A stretch of 64,000 nt of DNA, taken from NCBI GenBank assembly GCA_965198325.1, contig CBDAPE010000017.1, positions 1 to 64,000 of the forward strand, in the 5' to 3' direction. The notes beneath the pieces were generated by a model. It searched no databases and had not been told where the DNA came from. It was given only the letters and a program-made list of their open reading frames with translations. The position numbers and the translations under genes are program-made. Positions 7,684 to 16,304 of the stretch are shown piece by piece (the first letter of the stretch is position 1; each line of letters begins with the position of its first letter). This DNA is from CBDAPE01 sp965198325. GTDB lineage: Bacteria; Pseudomonadota; Alphaproteobacteria; UBA828; JAPUJA01.

Positions 7684-9250
7684 ATCGTTCTCCTGCGAAT
7701 CCAGAGAAATCGTCGAAAAGTCGGAAAACGCCGGTTAAAACCCGGAGCAAAAGTGAAACGAGATTCCCCATATGGAACCTCCCAGACCAGCCGAGCGTGC
7801 CCCGAATTTGCTCGACGCGCAATCTCCTTATGTTTTGCGACCCGATTCGTATAGAGCCATGGAATTGACAGCGCCCATCATCACCGCGAGGCGGATCACC
7901 TGGGGCGAACTGTTGAAATAACGGAAAGGATTGCGCATCGGCGGAGGCACCTCACCGCGGGTGGCCCGGCGTGCCGTAGGGACCTATTCCGGTCCGGACT
8001 ACCAGGAAGATGGCTGTTCGGCCGTCGCGCGGCTCGACGAACTAATGGCGCGGTGCAGCGGTCCGGGCCGGCTCTCGGGGTTGAGTGAGGCCACCGGCTC
8101 CACAGACGATCGTCACGCCGAGCTGGTCGCCCGGCTCCGCTACGCTCCGCCGGCCAGCCAGCTTGGAGGGGCAACCGGCGATGCCCCGACATTCAAATCG
8201 GACCGTTCAGTGAGGGCCGATCTCGTCGTCTGACCTTGCGAGATCAGAACCTCTGCTTTCCGCAGGATGAGGCCATGACCTCGCTCCCTGATAGCCGATG
8301 CCAATTCCCTGCTCGCCCCAATAAATTCCCTGATCGGTCGAATTAATTCCCTGTTAACTGGAGTAGGGAATTTGGCCGAATAAGCCAGCATTTCCGCCAC
8401 TCTCCGAATAGAGGAAGTCCCTCGAACCCCCGCAAAACAAAAATTTCCCTGTATTTTCCCTGTTAAACAGGGAATTGACCGCAGAGACGGGTTCGCTCCA
8501 GACTGCGCCCACCGCCACCTTCTAAGCCACTTATATCATTGGTATTATTGCCAATTCTACGAGCCCGAATCTCCGCTATTTATCCGGGGGTTACGAGCTT
8601 CGCTCAGCGCCCTGCCGAGCGCAGAGACCCGGGCGGTGCGACAACGGACAGCCTGAGATGGCGAAAGTCTCCTAACGCGGTTTCGGTGGTACGACAAGAT
8701 CGTCTTTCATGCCGCCCGCAGGCTCGTGTTCAGGGGCGTACGGTCCGGCCTGTTTCTTCATCGACGGTGGAGGCGCCGGCGTATTCATTGCCCCATGGAA
8801 GTGTTCCCCGGCCAGGTTGGGCGACGGTCATTTCCCCCGATTGCAGGGCATCGCAAGTCATGGCAGTGCGGAAATGAAGTGCGACCAGCTGCGATAGAGG
8901 GAACACAACAAACAGGTTGCACGCGACGGTTCGAGGCGGAGAGCGGGCAACGGGCGCAACGCAAAGTCCTGGCACTCCTGGTAACGGGGCGTGAAACGGG
9001 GATTTACCGGCTGGTTACGGTAGAAGAAATGCGGGCGCTCGAGGGCTCCTGAAAACCGGCAAAAGCTGGCGCGATTGAAGAGCTCGAATTGTGGACCCGG
9101 GGCGCTGATTTCAGTAGCCGCTTGCGGCCTTGAGATCGCGGCGGTCGCGTCCTGGAATGGCCTCGGCGCCGGAAGCATTCGCACTCCTCCACCTCGCCGT
9201 CGTCGAGGATGCGCTGGACCGGTTCCCGGTCCGTAAGTGCGGCGCGGGGT
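7684..9250. other. Gene-poor accessory stretch
   Basis: Several frames of 60-110 codons exist on both strands, but none shows a conserved motif, a clear ribosome-binding site or a matching neighbour. 7684-7860 probably contains the promoter of the minus-strand MFS gene. 8300-8480 holds a cluster of AATTCCCTG repeats (listed separately). 8500-9250 lies between those repeats and the 3' end of the recombinase gene and may be decayed or attachment-site DNA; nothing in it can be named. Confidence 0.5.
8303..8476. repeat. Phased AATTCCCTG repeats (21-bp period)
   Basis: AATTCCCTG occurs at 8303-8311, 8324-8332 and 8345-8353, exactly 21 bp apart. An inverted copy (TAGGGAATT) follows near 8365-8373, with variants ATTTCCCTG 8443-8451 and TTTTCCCTG 8454-8462 and inverted CAGGGAATT 8468-8476. 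Read on the minus strand (frame 8140-8400) the period encodes seven-residue units NRELIRP/IREFIGA/SRELASA. It is either a small repeat protein or an array of DNA sites two helical turns apart. Confidence 0.65.
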
Positions 9251-11047
9251 TCAACCCGGGGCGGAAGGCCGACCGGCCGGCGCGCCGGTTCGTCCCTCCG
9301 TCCGCTCGCAGAGGATCGAACCGTGCTGGTCGTCCCAGCCGGCCGGAAGCCGCACCTCGTTGGCGAGCCGCTTTGCCGTCAGCCCGATGGGATGACGGTC
9401 GTCGAGTATGCAACCGACGATCTTCGGGGCGAGGAAGCCGAGCCGCAGGATCCGGCTGAAATATGAACTCGTGACCCCCGCCTCGGCGGCAAGCTCGCGC
9501 ATCGTCCTGTCGCCACTGTGCATGACCATTGCCCGATACCGGTGAGCCTGCGCGAGAAGGCGATGCAGGCTGCGGTCGGGCACGGTCCTGAGCTCATCTT
9601 CGGCCCCCTCGACAATGAACCGGATATCCCGGCCGGTGCGCCTGAGCCGGGCGGGGATGGAAAAGGTGAAGGGCGGTCCGTCGCCCTTCGCCCGCTGTCC
9701 CGGTCCGGACCGGGCCGATCCCTCCTCCAGGAGAGCCCCCAGAGCAGAGGGCAGCAGCTGAAGCTCGACGGTATCCGTCCTCAACTCGACACGGTGGACG
9801 ATCGCGTTGAGGATGGTGCGCCTTTCCGGAGCCGCCAGGCTCGGCCAGCGCCCGGCCATCTCATTCGCCCTGGCCACGACCTCGGCCGCACGCCCGGCAT
9901 CCTCCCCGAGGCCGTCGACAGCCCCGAATATCTCCGCCCGGCTTGCGAGGAAGCGGCGCAACCGATCTTCGATCAGGCCTTCGAGTTCACGCGCGGGCAC
10001 GCGCCGGCCGCGGGATGCGCTCCCGCGCCGCCCTGTGACGAGGCTTTTGGAGACATAGTAGCGGTATCGGGTTCCCTGCTTGTTGGCATGGCTCGGGGTC
10101 ATTCTCTGGCCCGTATCATCGTAGACCAGACCGGCCAGGTGGCTCGGCTCGGCCGCGTTCGTGCCGCTCGTTCGCTCGGTCCGGTTTGTCGCGAGCTTCC
10201 GTTGCACCTGCTTCCAGAGAGGCTCGTCGACGATCGCGTCGTGTTCACCGGGATAGCTCTGTTCCTTGTGCACGATCTCGCCGCGGTAGATGCGGTTTTG
10301 CAGAAGGTGATAGAGCGCGCCGCGGGCCAGGGGCTTGCCGCCCGTCTCGCGGCCGTAGCGGTCGATCCGAACCTTGCCGGCGACGCCGTCCCTCTCGAGC
10401 CTGTCCTGCAACGCGCAGACCGAACCCGTCTCGAGGTACTGGCGGAAGATGTCCCGGACCGTCCCGGCTTCCTGTTCGTTGACCACCAGCTTTCGGTCCC
10501 GAACGTCGTAGCCAAGCGGCGGCAGACCGCCCATCCAGAGGCCCCTCTTCTTCGAAGCCGCTATCTTGTCGCGGATCCGTTCGCTCGTCACCTCGCGCTC
10601 GAACTGGGCAAACGAGAGCAGCATGTTGAGGGTCAGCCGCCCCATCGAGGTCGTGGTGTTGAACTGTTGGGTGATCGAGACGAAGGAGACCTCCTTCCGG
10701 TCGAAGACCTCGACGATCCTGGCGAAGTCGCCGAGGGTGCGCGTCAGGCGATCGACCTTGTAGACGACGACCGCATCGATCCCGCCGGTTTCCATGTCCG
10801 CGAGAAGGCGTTTGAGGGCGGGGCGCTCCAGGGTCGCCCCCGAGACCCCGCCGTCATCGTAAATCCCGGGCAGGCAGGTCCAGCCCTCGTGCTTCTGACT
10901 CGCAACATAGGCTTCGCAGGCCTCCCGCTGGGCGTCGAGGGAGTTGAAGTCCTGCTCCAGCCCTTCTTCGTGGGACTTGCGCGTGTATATCGCACACCGG
11001 ACGGCGGGGCGTCCCTTCCGGCCCTCCTTCGGGCTAGTCGTCGCCAT
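9251..11047 (-). CDS. Large serine recombinase (site-specific integrase/resolvase family)
   Basis: The protein (598 residues from ATG 11047) has a resolvase catalytic domain: CAIYTRKSHEEGLEQDFNSL with the nucleophilic Ser in TRKS, then DDGGVSGATLERPALKRLL, VYKVDRLTRTLGDF and FERE/ERIRDKI. A recombinase domain (LPPLGYDV..., about 190-300) and a zinc-ribbon-like central part follow. Members integrate, excise or invert mobile DNA by double-strand Ser-linked exchange. An in-frame extension up to 11206 overlaps the upstream gene and is GC-biased, so ATG 11047 is chosen. Its first 14 bases overlap the DUF2924 gene end, implying translational coupling. Downstream lies gene-poor DNA where an attachment site could be sought. 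Confidence 0.9.
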   Translation of the reverse strand: MATTSPKEGRKGRPAVRCAIYTRKSHEEGLEQDFNSLDAQREACEAYVASQKHEGWTCLPGIYDDGGVSGATLERPALKRLLADMETGGIDAVVVYKVDRLTRTLGDFARIVEVFDRKEVSFVSITQQFNTTTSMGRLTLNMLLSFAQFEREVTSERIRDKIAASKKRGLWMGGLPPLGYDVRDRKLVVNEQEAGTVRDIFRQYLETGSVCALQDRLERDGVAGKVRIDRYGRETGGKPLARGALYHLLQNRIYRGEIVHKEQSYPGEHDAIVDEPLWKQVQRKLATNRTERTSGTNAAEPSHLAGLVYDDTGQRMTPSHANKQGTRYRYYVSKSLVTGRRGSASRGRRVPARELEGLIEDRLRRFLASRAEIFGAVDGLGEDAGRAAEVVARANEMAGRWPSLAAPERRTILNAIVHRVELRTDTVELQLLPSALGALLEEGSARSGPGQRAKGDGPPFTFSIPARLRRTGRDIRFIVEGAEDELRTVPDRSLHRLLAQAHRYRAMVMHSGDRTMRELAAEAGVTSSYFSRILRLGFLAPKIVGCILDDRHPIGLTAKRLANEVRLPAGWDDQHGSILCERTEGRTGAPAGRPSAPG

Positions 11048-11525
11048 GATCCGTAACCGGCGCCCCGGCCCGCGCAGGCGATCGTCCGGTGACCCCGAAG
11101 AAGCGCGGACCCGACCAATGGGCGCCGGTGATCTCGCGGGCGATGGCCGAGAGCGAGCGCCAGGTCTTGCCGTTCCACTCGAACCCGTCTTCGCTAACCG
11201 CCACACTGTGGGTCCGGCCCCCCCATTCCCGGATCAGCCTGCTGCCCGGCTTTGGCCGGGTAACGCGCGCGCGCGCGATGTCACCGTCCTGCGCGAGGGA
11301 TCGCGTGAGGGCCGCGAGCCTGCGTTTCGTGGCGGTGCTGAACCCTCCATGGGCCCGCTCCTGGATTTTCCAGGCAACGCCCAGGACCAGAAGCTCGCGG
11401 GAGACCCGCTTCGGGGGTGTCGAGCGATAGAGCCTTCGCCACTCGGCACGCAGACCCGCGCCGTCCATGGGCTCCAGCGCCCGGAGTTGAGCAGCCACAT
11501 CGAGAGATCTGGAGAGAACGGTCAT
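11034..11525 (-). CDS. DUF2924 domain protein
   Basis: The 163-residue protein matches the DUF2924 layout: an N-terminal helical part (LRALEPMDGAGLRAEWRRLYRSTPPKRVSRELLVLGVAWKIQE) and a C-terminal part RLIREWGGRTHSVAVSEDGFEWNGKTWRSLSAIAREITGAHWSGPRFFGV resembling DNA-handling 'RAMA'-like modules. The biochemical role is unknown. In alphaproteobacteria the family is regularly encoded between a DUF3489 gene and a large serine recombinase, as here, so it is likely an accessory or regulatory factor of recombination (inference). The ATG at 11525 overlaps the stop of the DUF3489 gene (ATGA), and the gene end overlaps the recombinase start. Confidence 0.8.
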   Translation of the reverse strand: MTVLSRSLDVAAQLRALEPMDGAGLRAEWRRLYRSTPPKRVSRELLVLGVAWKIQERAHGGFSTATKRRLAALTRSLAQDGDIARARVTRPKPGSRLIREWGGRTHSVAVSEDGFEWNGKTWRSLSAIAREITGAHWSGPRFFGVTGRSPARAGAPVTDHGDD

Positions 11526-11863
11526 GAGGGACGCCCTCGCTCCAGGGTGCGGCGGACGGGCGGGTAGGTTGTCGCCGCGCCCGCTCCCGGACCCCGGGGA
11601 TCGTCGATATGACTCGTCTGGCCATTCCGCACGCGACAGATGCGGCCACGTCGATCGTCCTTCTCCGGGATAACGGCAAGGCCCCTCTTCTTTCTCAGGG
11701 TTCCGCCGATCGCGCTCCGCACCGGGTGCGGCGGCCATCCTGTCGCTTCCGGCAGTTCCGCGATCATGGCGCCGCGTTTGCGGCCGGGAAGCCGGATCGA
11801 TCGATCCGGTTCGGCGCCGCTGCGAGGGGAGGAGGGCGTTCGGGTTTCGGTTGAATTCGCCAT
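11522..11863 (-). CDS. DUF3489 domain protein (winged-helix-like)
   Basis: The 113-residue protein has the DUF3489 core AMIAELPEATGWPPHPVRSAIGGTLRKKRGLAVIPEKDDRRGRICRV, predicted to form a small winged-helix DNA-binding domain, after a basic low-complexity N-terminus. ATG 11863 is preceded by GGAAGGA at a good distance; longer in-frame starts up to 11977 lack this. It is the first gene of a three-gene minus-strand operon with DUF2924 and the serine recombinase, linked by ATGA overlaps. A regulatory role over the recombinase is plausible but unproven. Confidence 0.75.
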   Translation of the reverse strand: MANSTETRTPSSPRSGAEPDRSIRLPGRKRGAMIAELPEATGWPPHPVRSAIGGTLRKKRGLAVIPEKDDRRGRICRVRNGQTSHIDDPRGPGAGAATTYPPVRRTLERGRPS

Positions 11864-12284
11864 GGCGGGTTCCTTCCGTTGCGCGCGCCTGCCCGATGCA
11901 GGCGCTGTCACCGCCCAAAGCCCGGACTGTCTGGATGTCAGGCCCGGGCCGGCGGTCGAAGGAATCCGGTTCGTCACCGTGCAAGCACAGTGACGCTCTA
12001 TCGCGGCGCCAGGTCCAGTGGTTTTTCGATGTTTTTTAAAACCCGGCCGGTCTCGGGGAAACGGATCGCCCGATACTCAGGCGACCCGGCCTGGCGCGGA
12101 AAGCTCACGAAAAGGGCCCGGCGTGCTCCTTTTTGTTCTTGAACCGGTTGTTCGAAAGGAACCGGACAAGGGCGCCGGTCCGCGCTTCGGGGTCACCAAC
12201 CTCGTCGGCGATGGCCAGGCGCTTTACGAGCGCCTCTGCTGCCTGCGCGGCCAGATGGAGAAACGCATTGAGGAACGGCGGTTG
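11864..12284. other. Intergenic or decayed DNA upstream of the recombinase operon
   Basis: Presumably contains the promoter of the DUF3489-DUF2924-recombinase operon. A minus-strand frame (about 12105-12284) continues from the IS256 fragment with residues such as LNAFLHLAAQAAEALVKRLAIADEVG, which I do not recognise; it may be a fusion to another broken gene. Confidence 0.45.
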
Positions 12285-12467
12285 CGGGCCGCGGCGTTTG
12301 AGATCGAAGAGCAACTCGAAGCAGCTTTGCTCGCTTTCGCGGTAGCCGTCGCTCAAGCCAACAATGTCCTTGTTGCCGATCTCGTCGGCACCGGTGATCA
12401 CCAGCTGACATTGCTTGTCATGCTTGAGGTGGGGCTGGAAGTAGACGCCGCCGGCCCAGGAATAAAC
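12285..12467 (-). pseudogene. IS256-family transposase, internal fragment
   Basis: About 60 residues on the minus strand (VYSWAGGVYFQPHLKHDKQC through GLSDGYRESEQSCFELLFDL) match the central part of IS256/Mutator-type transposases, including the GYRES-W-like motif. The fragment is cut at the N-terminal side by the IS3-derived element at 12468 and loses similarity after about 12285, so catalytic residues are missing. Confidence 0.75.
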
Positions 12468-12878
12468 TGACATTGCTCCCGGATCCCGGACCAGGCGGTA
12501 AATTGAATGCCGACCTGGAGGGACGAGATGACAAAGCAGACGAGGCGGCGATTTTCGCCGGAATACAAGGAACAGTCGGTTGCCCGGCTGTCGGAGCCGG
12601 GTGCGACGCATAGCAGTGTGGCTGCCGAGCTCGGCGTCACGCCAACGCAGTTGAAGACCTGGCGGCTCGAGCTTGAGGCCGCGAGCTTGGCCGCGGCGAG
12701 GGCGGCGCAGAAAGCCGAGGCCGCTGAGCTATTCGAGTACATCGAGATCTTCTATAACCAACGACGGCGCCATTCGAGCATCGGCTACCGGATGCCAGCA
12801 CAGGCCAGGAGAGACATGACCATCGCTCAGGCCGCATAGCTGAAAAACCACCTGGTCCGGATTTTGGGGGCGACGTCA
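12468..12878 (+). mobile_element. 411-bp internally deleted IS3-family element
   Basis: Imperfect terminal inverted repeats are visible: TGACATTGCTCCC..ATCCCGGACCAGG at 12468-12498 and, on the opposite strand, TGACGTCGCCCCC..ATCCGGACCAGG ending at 12878. Between them lies one short gene fusing the start of orfA to the end of orfB. Size and structure are those of a non-autonomous (MITE-like) derivative that an intact relative could mobilise. Confidence 0.75.
12528..12839 (+). pseudogene. Fused OrfA-OrfB remnant of an IS3-family transposase
   Basis: The 103-codon frame begins as an IS3 OrfA helix-turn-helix protein (MTKQTRRRFSPEYKEQSVARL ... ELGVTPTQLKTWRLELEAAS) and passes without a break into the end of OrfB (EYIEIFYNQRRRHSSIGYRMPAQ). 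Most of the OrfB integrase core, with its DDE residues, is deleted in frame. ATG 12528 is preceded by GGAGGGACGAG. The product might still bind the element's ends through its HTH, but cannot catalyse transposition. Confidence 0.8.
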
Positions 12879-12881
12879 GAG

Positions 12882-13010
12882 TGACCTTCTCCCCATGATC
12901 CGGGCCATTGCGGTTGAGAGATTTGCTGCGGAGACTGGAGACAGGAGAACTCGCGATGAAGCAGAAACGGTTTACGGAAAAGCGGATTGTAGGCCCTGCC
13001 TTTCATGAAC
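12882..13010 (+). mobile_element. 5' end of a second IS3-family element, truncated by IS1595
   Basis: Starts with an IS3-like end TGACCTTCTCCCC and holds the first codons of orfA from ATG 12956 (MKQKRFTEKRIVG), the usual start of IS3-family OrfA proteins. The frame is interrupted at 13010-13011 by the IS1595 inverted repeat. The rest of the element is not found next to the other end of that IS. Confidence 0.7.
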
Positions 13011-13070
13011 GCGATTATCACCTTGACATAAGGGGCGTGGCTTCCTATATTTAAGGCATAGGAGGTCGAG

Positions 13071-13925
13071 ATGACCAGCTTTTGCGAGTTTCAGCAGCAG
13101 TTCCCAGACGACGAAGCGTGCTTGAAGCGCATCATGACCGAGCGTTATGGCGGCACAGAACTGGATTGCCCGAAGTGCGGCGTGTTCAGCAAATTCTACC
13201 GCATGACGAAAGACCGAGGGTATGTATGCCAGCACTGCGGGCACCATCTGCACCCGACAGTTGGCACGCCGATGGAGCGGACTCACCTGCCTCTGCATAA
13301 ATGGTTCTACGCAATGCTTCTCTTTTCGACTTCGCGTCATGGTGTGGCTGCGAAGGAATTGGAGCGCCAGTTGGATATTCCCTACAAGACGGCGTGGCGC
13401 ATGGCGCATGAAATCCGCAAGTACATGGCCGATACGGACGGCGAGACGCCGCTGGGCGGGATCGTCGAGGTCGATGAGACCTACGTTGGCGGGAAGCGGC
13501 CGGGCGGGAAGCGCGGACGCGGGGCTCCCGGCAAGACGGTCGTGTTCGGGATGTTGGAACGCGACGGCGATGTGATGACGAAGGTTGTTCCGGACGTTCG
13601 CAAAAAGACGCTGCATCCGATCATCAAAGAGAACGTCGAGAAGGGCAGCACGGTCAACAGCGACGAGCTGGCGTCCTACAACGGTCTGTACAAGGCCGGT
13701 TTCGAGCATGAGACGGTCAACCACGGAGCCGGGGAATATGTAGACGGAGATTGCCACGTCAACGGCCTTGAGGGCTTTTGGGCGCGCTTGAAGCTGTCGA
13801 TCCGTGGGACCCATGTTCACGTGTCGAAGAAGCACCTTCAGACTTACGTGAAGGAGTTTGAGTACCGATACAACCGGCGGAAGCAACCCGAGCGGATTTT
13901 CGGCGATCTGGTGGCGAGCCTCTAA
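13071..13925 (+). CDS. IS1595-family transposase
   Basis: The 284-residue protein has an N-terminal zinc ribbon (CPKCGVF and CQHCGHH, residues about 27-63) and an ISXO2-like DDE domain: Asp in IVEVDETYVGGKRPGG, Asp in VNSDELASYNG, and HVNGLEGFWARLK with the third acidic residue. It catalyses cut-and-paste or replicative movement of the element. An AGGAGGTCGAG ribosome-binding site precedes the ATG. It differs from copy 2 at residue 5 (Cys here, Tyr there), which suggests recent duplication. Confidence 0.9.
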   Translation: MTSFCEFQQQFPDDEACLKRIMTERYGGTELDCPKCGVFSKFYRMTKDRGYVCQHCGHHLHPTVGTPMERTHLPLHKWFYAMLLFSTSRHGVAAKELERQLDIPYKTAWRMAHEIRKYMADTDGETPLGGIVEVDETYVGGKRPGGKRGRGAPGKTVVFGMLERDGDVMTKVVPDVRKKTLHPIIKENVEKGSTVNSDELASYNGLYKAGFEHETVNHGAGEYVDGDCHVNGLEGFWARLKLSIRGTHVHVSKKHLQTYVKEFEYRYNRRKQPERIFGDLVASL

Positions 13926-13988
13926 CCACCATCGCGTTAAGCAAGGCATCAAAGCGCGCCTGTGCGATCGCGGGCGGATAGCTGCCAG

Positions 13989-14540
13989 TCATGATTCCCC
14001 CATGTCGGAAAGCACCCTTTTGACTCCATACAACCTGACACGAGGGAGCAGCCTGCTTACACTATTATAGAGTCGCGGGTAAACTCGCTCATCATTGACC
14101 AATGGTAAATTGAACCCCATAGCCTTAAGTTCTTTTGTCGGTATTCTTATAGTCGCTCCGTTTTCTATGTGATTAATTCGCGTTCTGCCACTCAGCTCTG
14201 CGTTTATACGACCTTGCAGGTTTTCCAAGTCGTCGACCACCTGCTTGTTAATTTGTTGATCTCTGGCAAGCCGCTCCCCCTCCTCCCTCGCCCGCCTATC
14301 CTGCTTTCGCGCTTCACGTCTACTAGGCATTTGCCATGCCCTGTGCACCGCAGGCCACCCAAAATAAGCGAGTCCCCCTAGCCCAAGCACCGTCAGCGCA
14401 GAATAGAATGAGTGTGGGCTTATGATGTCGCCCAGCATGGCTATCGTCTTGTCAGGAGGAAGCGTAACAAGCTCCCGCCCAAAACCCACAATCCAGGCGC
14501 CACTGATTGTGGCGCCTCCGACTCGGCGTTTCGTGTCCAT
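13989..14540 (-). CDS. IS1595 passenger protein of unknown function (copy 1)
   Basis: The 183-residue protein is not recognised. Visible features are a hydrophobic segment at about residues 43-65 (FYSALTVLGLGGLAYFGWPAV), then a highly charged region likely to form a coiled coil (about 73-120, rich in Arg/Glu, with VDDLENLQGRIN) and a more ordinary C-terminal part. A single-pass membrane protein with a cytoplasmic helical arm is plausible. The gene is AT-richer than the surrounding DNA. It runs towards the transposase gene and is identical at the protein level in both element copies, so it belongs to the IS. Confidence 0.7.
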   Translation of the reverse strand: MDTKRRVGGATISGAWIVGFGRELVTLPPDKTIAMLGDIISPHSFYSALTVLGLGGLAYFGWPAVHRAWQMPSRREARKQDRRAREEGERLARDQQINKQVVDDLENLQGRINAELSGRTRINHIENGATIRIPTKELKAMGFNLPLVNDERVYPRLYNSVSRLLPRVRLYGVKRVLSDMGES

Positions 14541-14699
14541 CCCGTCACACGATGCCCACCGGTGCTTCTTATGTCAAAGTGATAATCGCGAAGACTAAAG
14601 CCATGGATTCATCCTGCCAAATACTGATTTCATCCTCTCCGCTTGGCAGTACCACGGCACGGGGCGCATACTGCGCCCAACCGGTTTCACGGAGAACCC

Positions 14700-16289
14700 A
14701 TGCGCGATTTTCAGGCGGGCGGCCGCTCACCGGTTTTTGGCCGGGACGGCATGGTGGCAACATCTCACCCGGCGGCGAGCCTGACCGGCCTCGAGACCCT
14801 GCGCGCGGGCGGCAACGCAATTGACGCTGCAATTGCCGCCGCTGCGGTGCTGGCGGTTGTCGAGCCTCACATGACCGGCATCGGTGGCGATTGCTTCGCG
14901 CTGTTCAGTCCCGGCGGCGGTCCAGACATCGTCACCTACAACGGTTCGGGCCGGGCCCCCGCGGCGGCGGATGCCGACGGTCTGGTGGCCGCGGGGCATG
15001 CGGTGATCGATCTTGAAAGCCCCCATGCGGTCACCGTGCCGGGCGCGGTCGAGGCTTGGGCACGGTTGGCCGGGGATCACGGCCGGCTCGGTCTGGACCG
15101 GCTTCTTGCTCCGGCGATCCGGATGGCTGAAGACGGAGTTCCCGTCCATCCCCGGGTCGCACAAGACTGGGCGACGGCCATGGACAAGCTCGCGCGCCGA
15201 CCGGCGGCGGCGAAAACTTTCCTGCCCGGCGGACGAGCACCCGCGGCGGGCACGGTCCACCGCCAACCTGCTCTTGCGGCGACCTTGGCACGGATCGCTG
15301 AGGACGGACCGGCTGGATTCTACAGCGGCCCTGTTGCCGCCGACATCGTCTCGGCGCTCAGAGCGGAAGGCGGGGTCCAAAGCCTGGACGATTTCGAGGC
15401 GGCCAGCGGCGCCTACGTGACACCCATCCGGACGCATTATCGCGGTTACGAGATCGTCGAATGCCCACCGAACGGTCAAGGTCTCGTCGTTCTCCTGATG
15501 CTCAATCTCTTGGCCGGATTCGAGCTCGGCGGGCTTGATCCGCTCGGGCCCGAACGCTTCCATCTGGCCGGCGAGGCGGCTCGCCTCGCCTACCGCGATC
15601 GCGACGGCCTGATTGCCGATCCCGACGCGGCGGCGGTCCCTGTCGAGACCTTGCTCTCCATCGCCTACGCTGACCAGCTGCGCAGTCTGATTGCATCCGA
15701 CCAGCGGATCGGGACGCTTCCAACGGCGGGCACGACCCCGCACCGCGATACTGTCTATCTCTGCGCGGTCGATTCCGAGCGGAACGCGGTTTCCTTCATC
15801 AACAGCCTGTTTCACGCGTTCGGAAGCGGCATTTATGCGCCCAACGCCGGCGTCATGCTCCAAAATCGCGGTGCGGGCTTTACCCTAGCGGCCGGTCATC
15901 CCAACTGTCTCGTCGCGGGCAAGCGCCCGCTGCACACGATCATCCCGGGCATGCTGGTTAAGGATGGCCGGACGGTCATGCCGTTCGGGGTCATGGGCGG
16001 GCATTTCCAGCCTGCCGGCAACGTCCACGTTTTGACCAACCTGATCGATTTCGGGATGGACCCCCAGGCCGCTCTCGATTTGCCTCGGGGGTTTTGCATG
16101 GAGCAGAGCTACGAGCTCGAGACCGGCGTGCCCGAGACAACAGCGAAGACGCTCGCGGCATTGGGCCACAGCGTGGTGCGGGCAGCTGGCCCATTGGGCG
16201 GCGGTCAGGCTATTCTGATCGACTGGGAGCGTGGTGTCCTGATTGGGGGCTCCGATCCCCGCAAGGACGGCTGCGCGCTGGGCTACTGA
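14700..16289 (+). CDS. Gamma-glutamyltransferase family protein (Ntn hydrolase)
   Basis: The 529-residue protein shows the GGT layout: an N-terminal region FGRDGMVATSHPAASLTGLETL followed by GGNAIDAAIAAAAVLAVVEPHMTGIGGDCFAL, and the autocatalytic cleavage region with the likely nucleophile Thr in RDTVYLCAVDSERNAVSFINS. GGTs cleave themselves at that Thr and transfer or hydrolyse gamma-glutamyl groups of glutathione-like substrates. No signal peptide is seen, so a cytoplasmic acylase-type role is possible. Start: ATG 14700 follows CGGAGA; the longer frame from 14643 does not resemble the family. A RidA-fold gene follows 15 bp downstream. Confidence 0.85.
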   Translation: MRDFQAGGRSPVFGRDGMVATSHPAASLTGLETLRAGGNAIDAAIAAAAVLAVVEPHMTGIGGDCFALFSPGGGPDIVTYNGSGRAPAAADADGLVAAGHAVIDLESPHAVTVPGAVEAWARLAGDHGRLGLDRLLAPAIRMAEDGVPVHPRVAQDWATAMDKLARRPAAAKTFLPGGRAPAAGTVHRQPALAATLARIAEDGPAGFYSGPVAADIVSALRAEGGVQSLDDFEAASGAYVTPIRTHYRGYEIVECPPNGQGLVVLLMLNLLAGFELGGLDPLGPERFHLAGEAARLAYRDRDGLIADPDAAAVPVETLLSIAYADQLRSLIASDQRIGTLPTAGTTPHRDTVYLCAVDSERNAVSFINSLFHAFGSGIYAPNAGVMLQNRGAGFTLAAGHPNCLVAGKRPLHTIIPGMLVKDGRTVMPFGVMGGHFQPAGNVHVLTNLIDFGMDPQAALDLPRGFCMEQSYELETGVPETTAKTLAALGHSVVRAAGPLGGGQAILIDWERGVLIGGSDPRKDGCALGY

Positions 16290-16304
16290 CAGGAGGAGAC
16301 ACCG

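Larger units (their letters stand above)
13011..14589 (+). mobile_element. IS1595-family element, copy 1, with passenger gene
   Basis: Ends are GCGATTATCACCTTGACATAA (13011-13031) and the inverse of GCGATTATCACTTTGACATAA (14569-14589). The 1579-bp element carries a transposase (plus strand) and a convergent passenger gene (minus strand). A nearly identical copy of the same length lies inverted at 59337-60915. No target duplication was recognised at either copy. Confidence 0.9.

Noticed and set aside
9518..11056. 512-codon plus-strand frame
   Set aside because: It is antisense to the serine recombinase gene, whose motifs are clear; high GC makes long shadow frames common.
12018..12470. 150-codon plus-strand frame
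   Set aside because: Antisense to the IS256 fragment on the minus strand, which has recognisable transposase residues.
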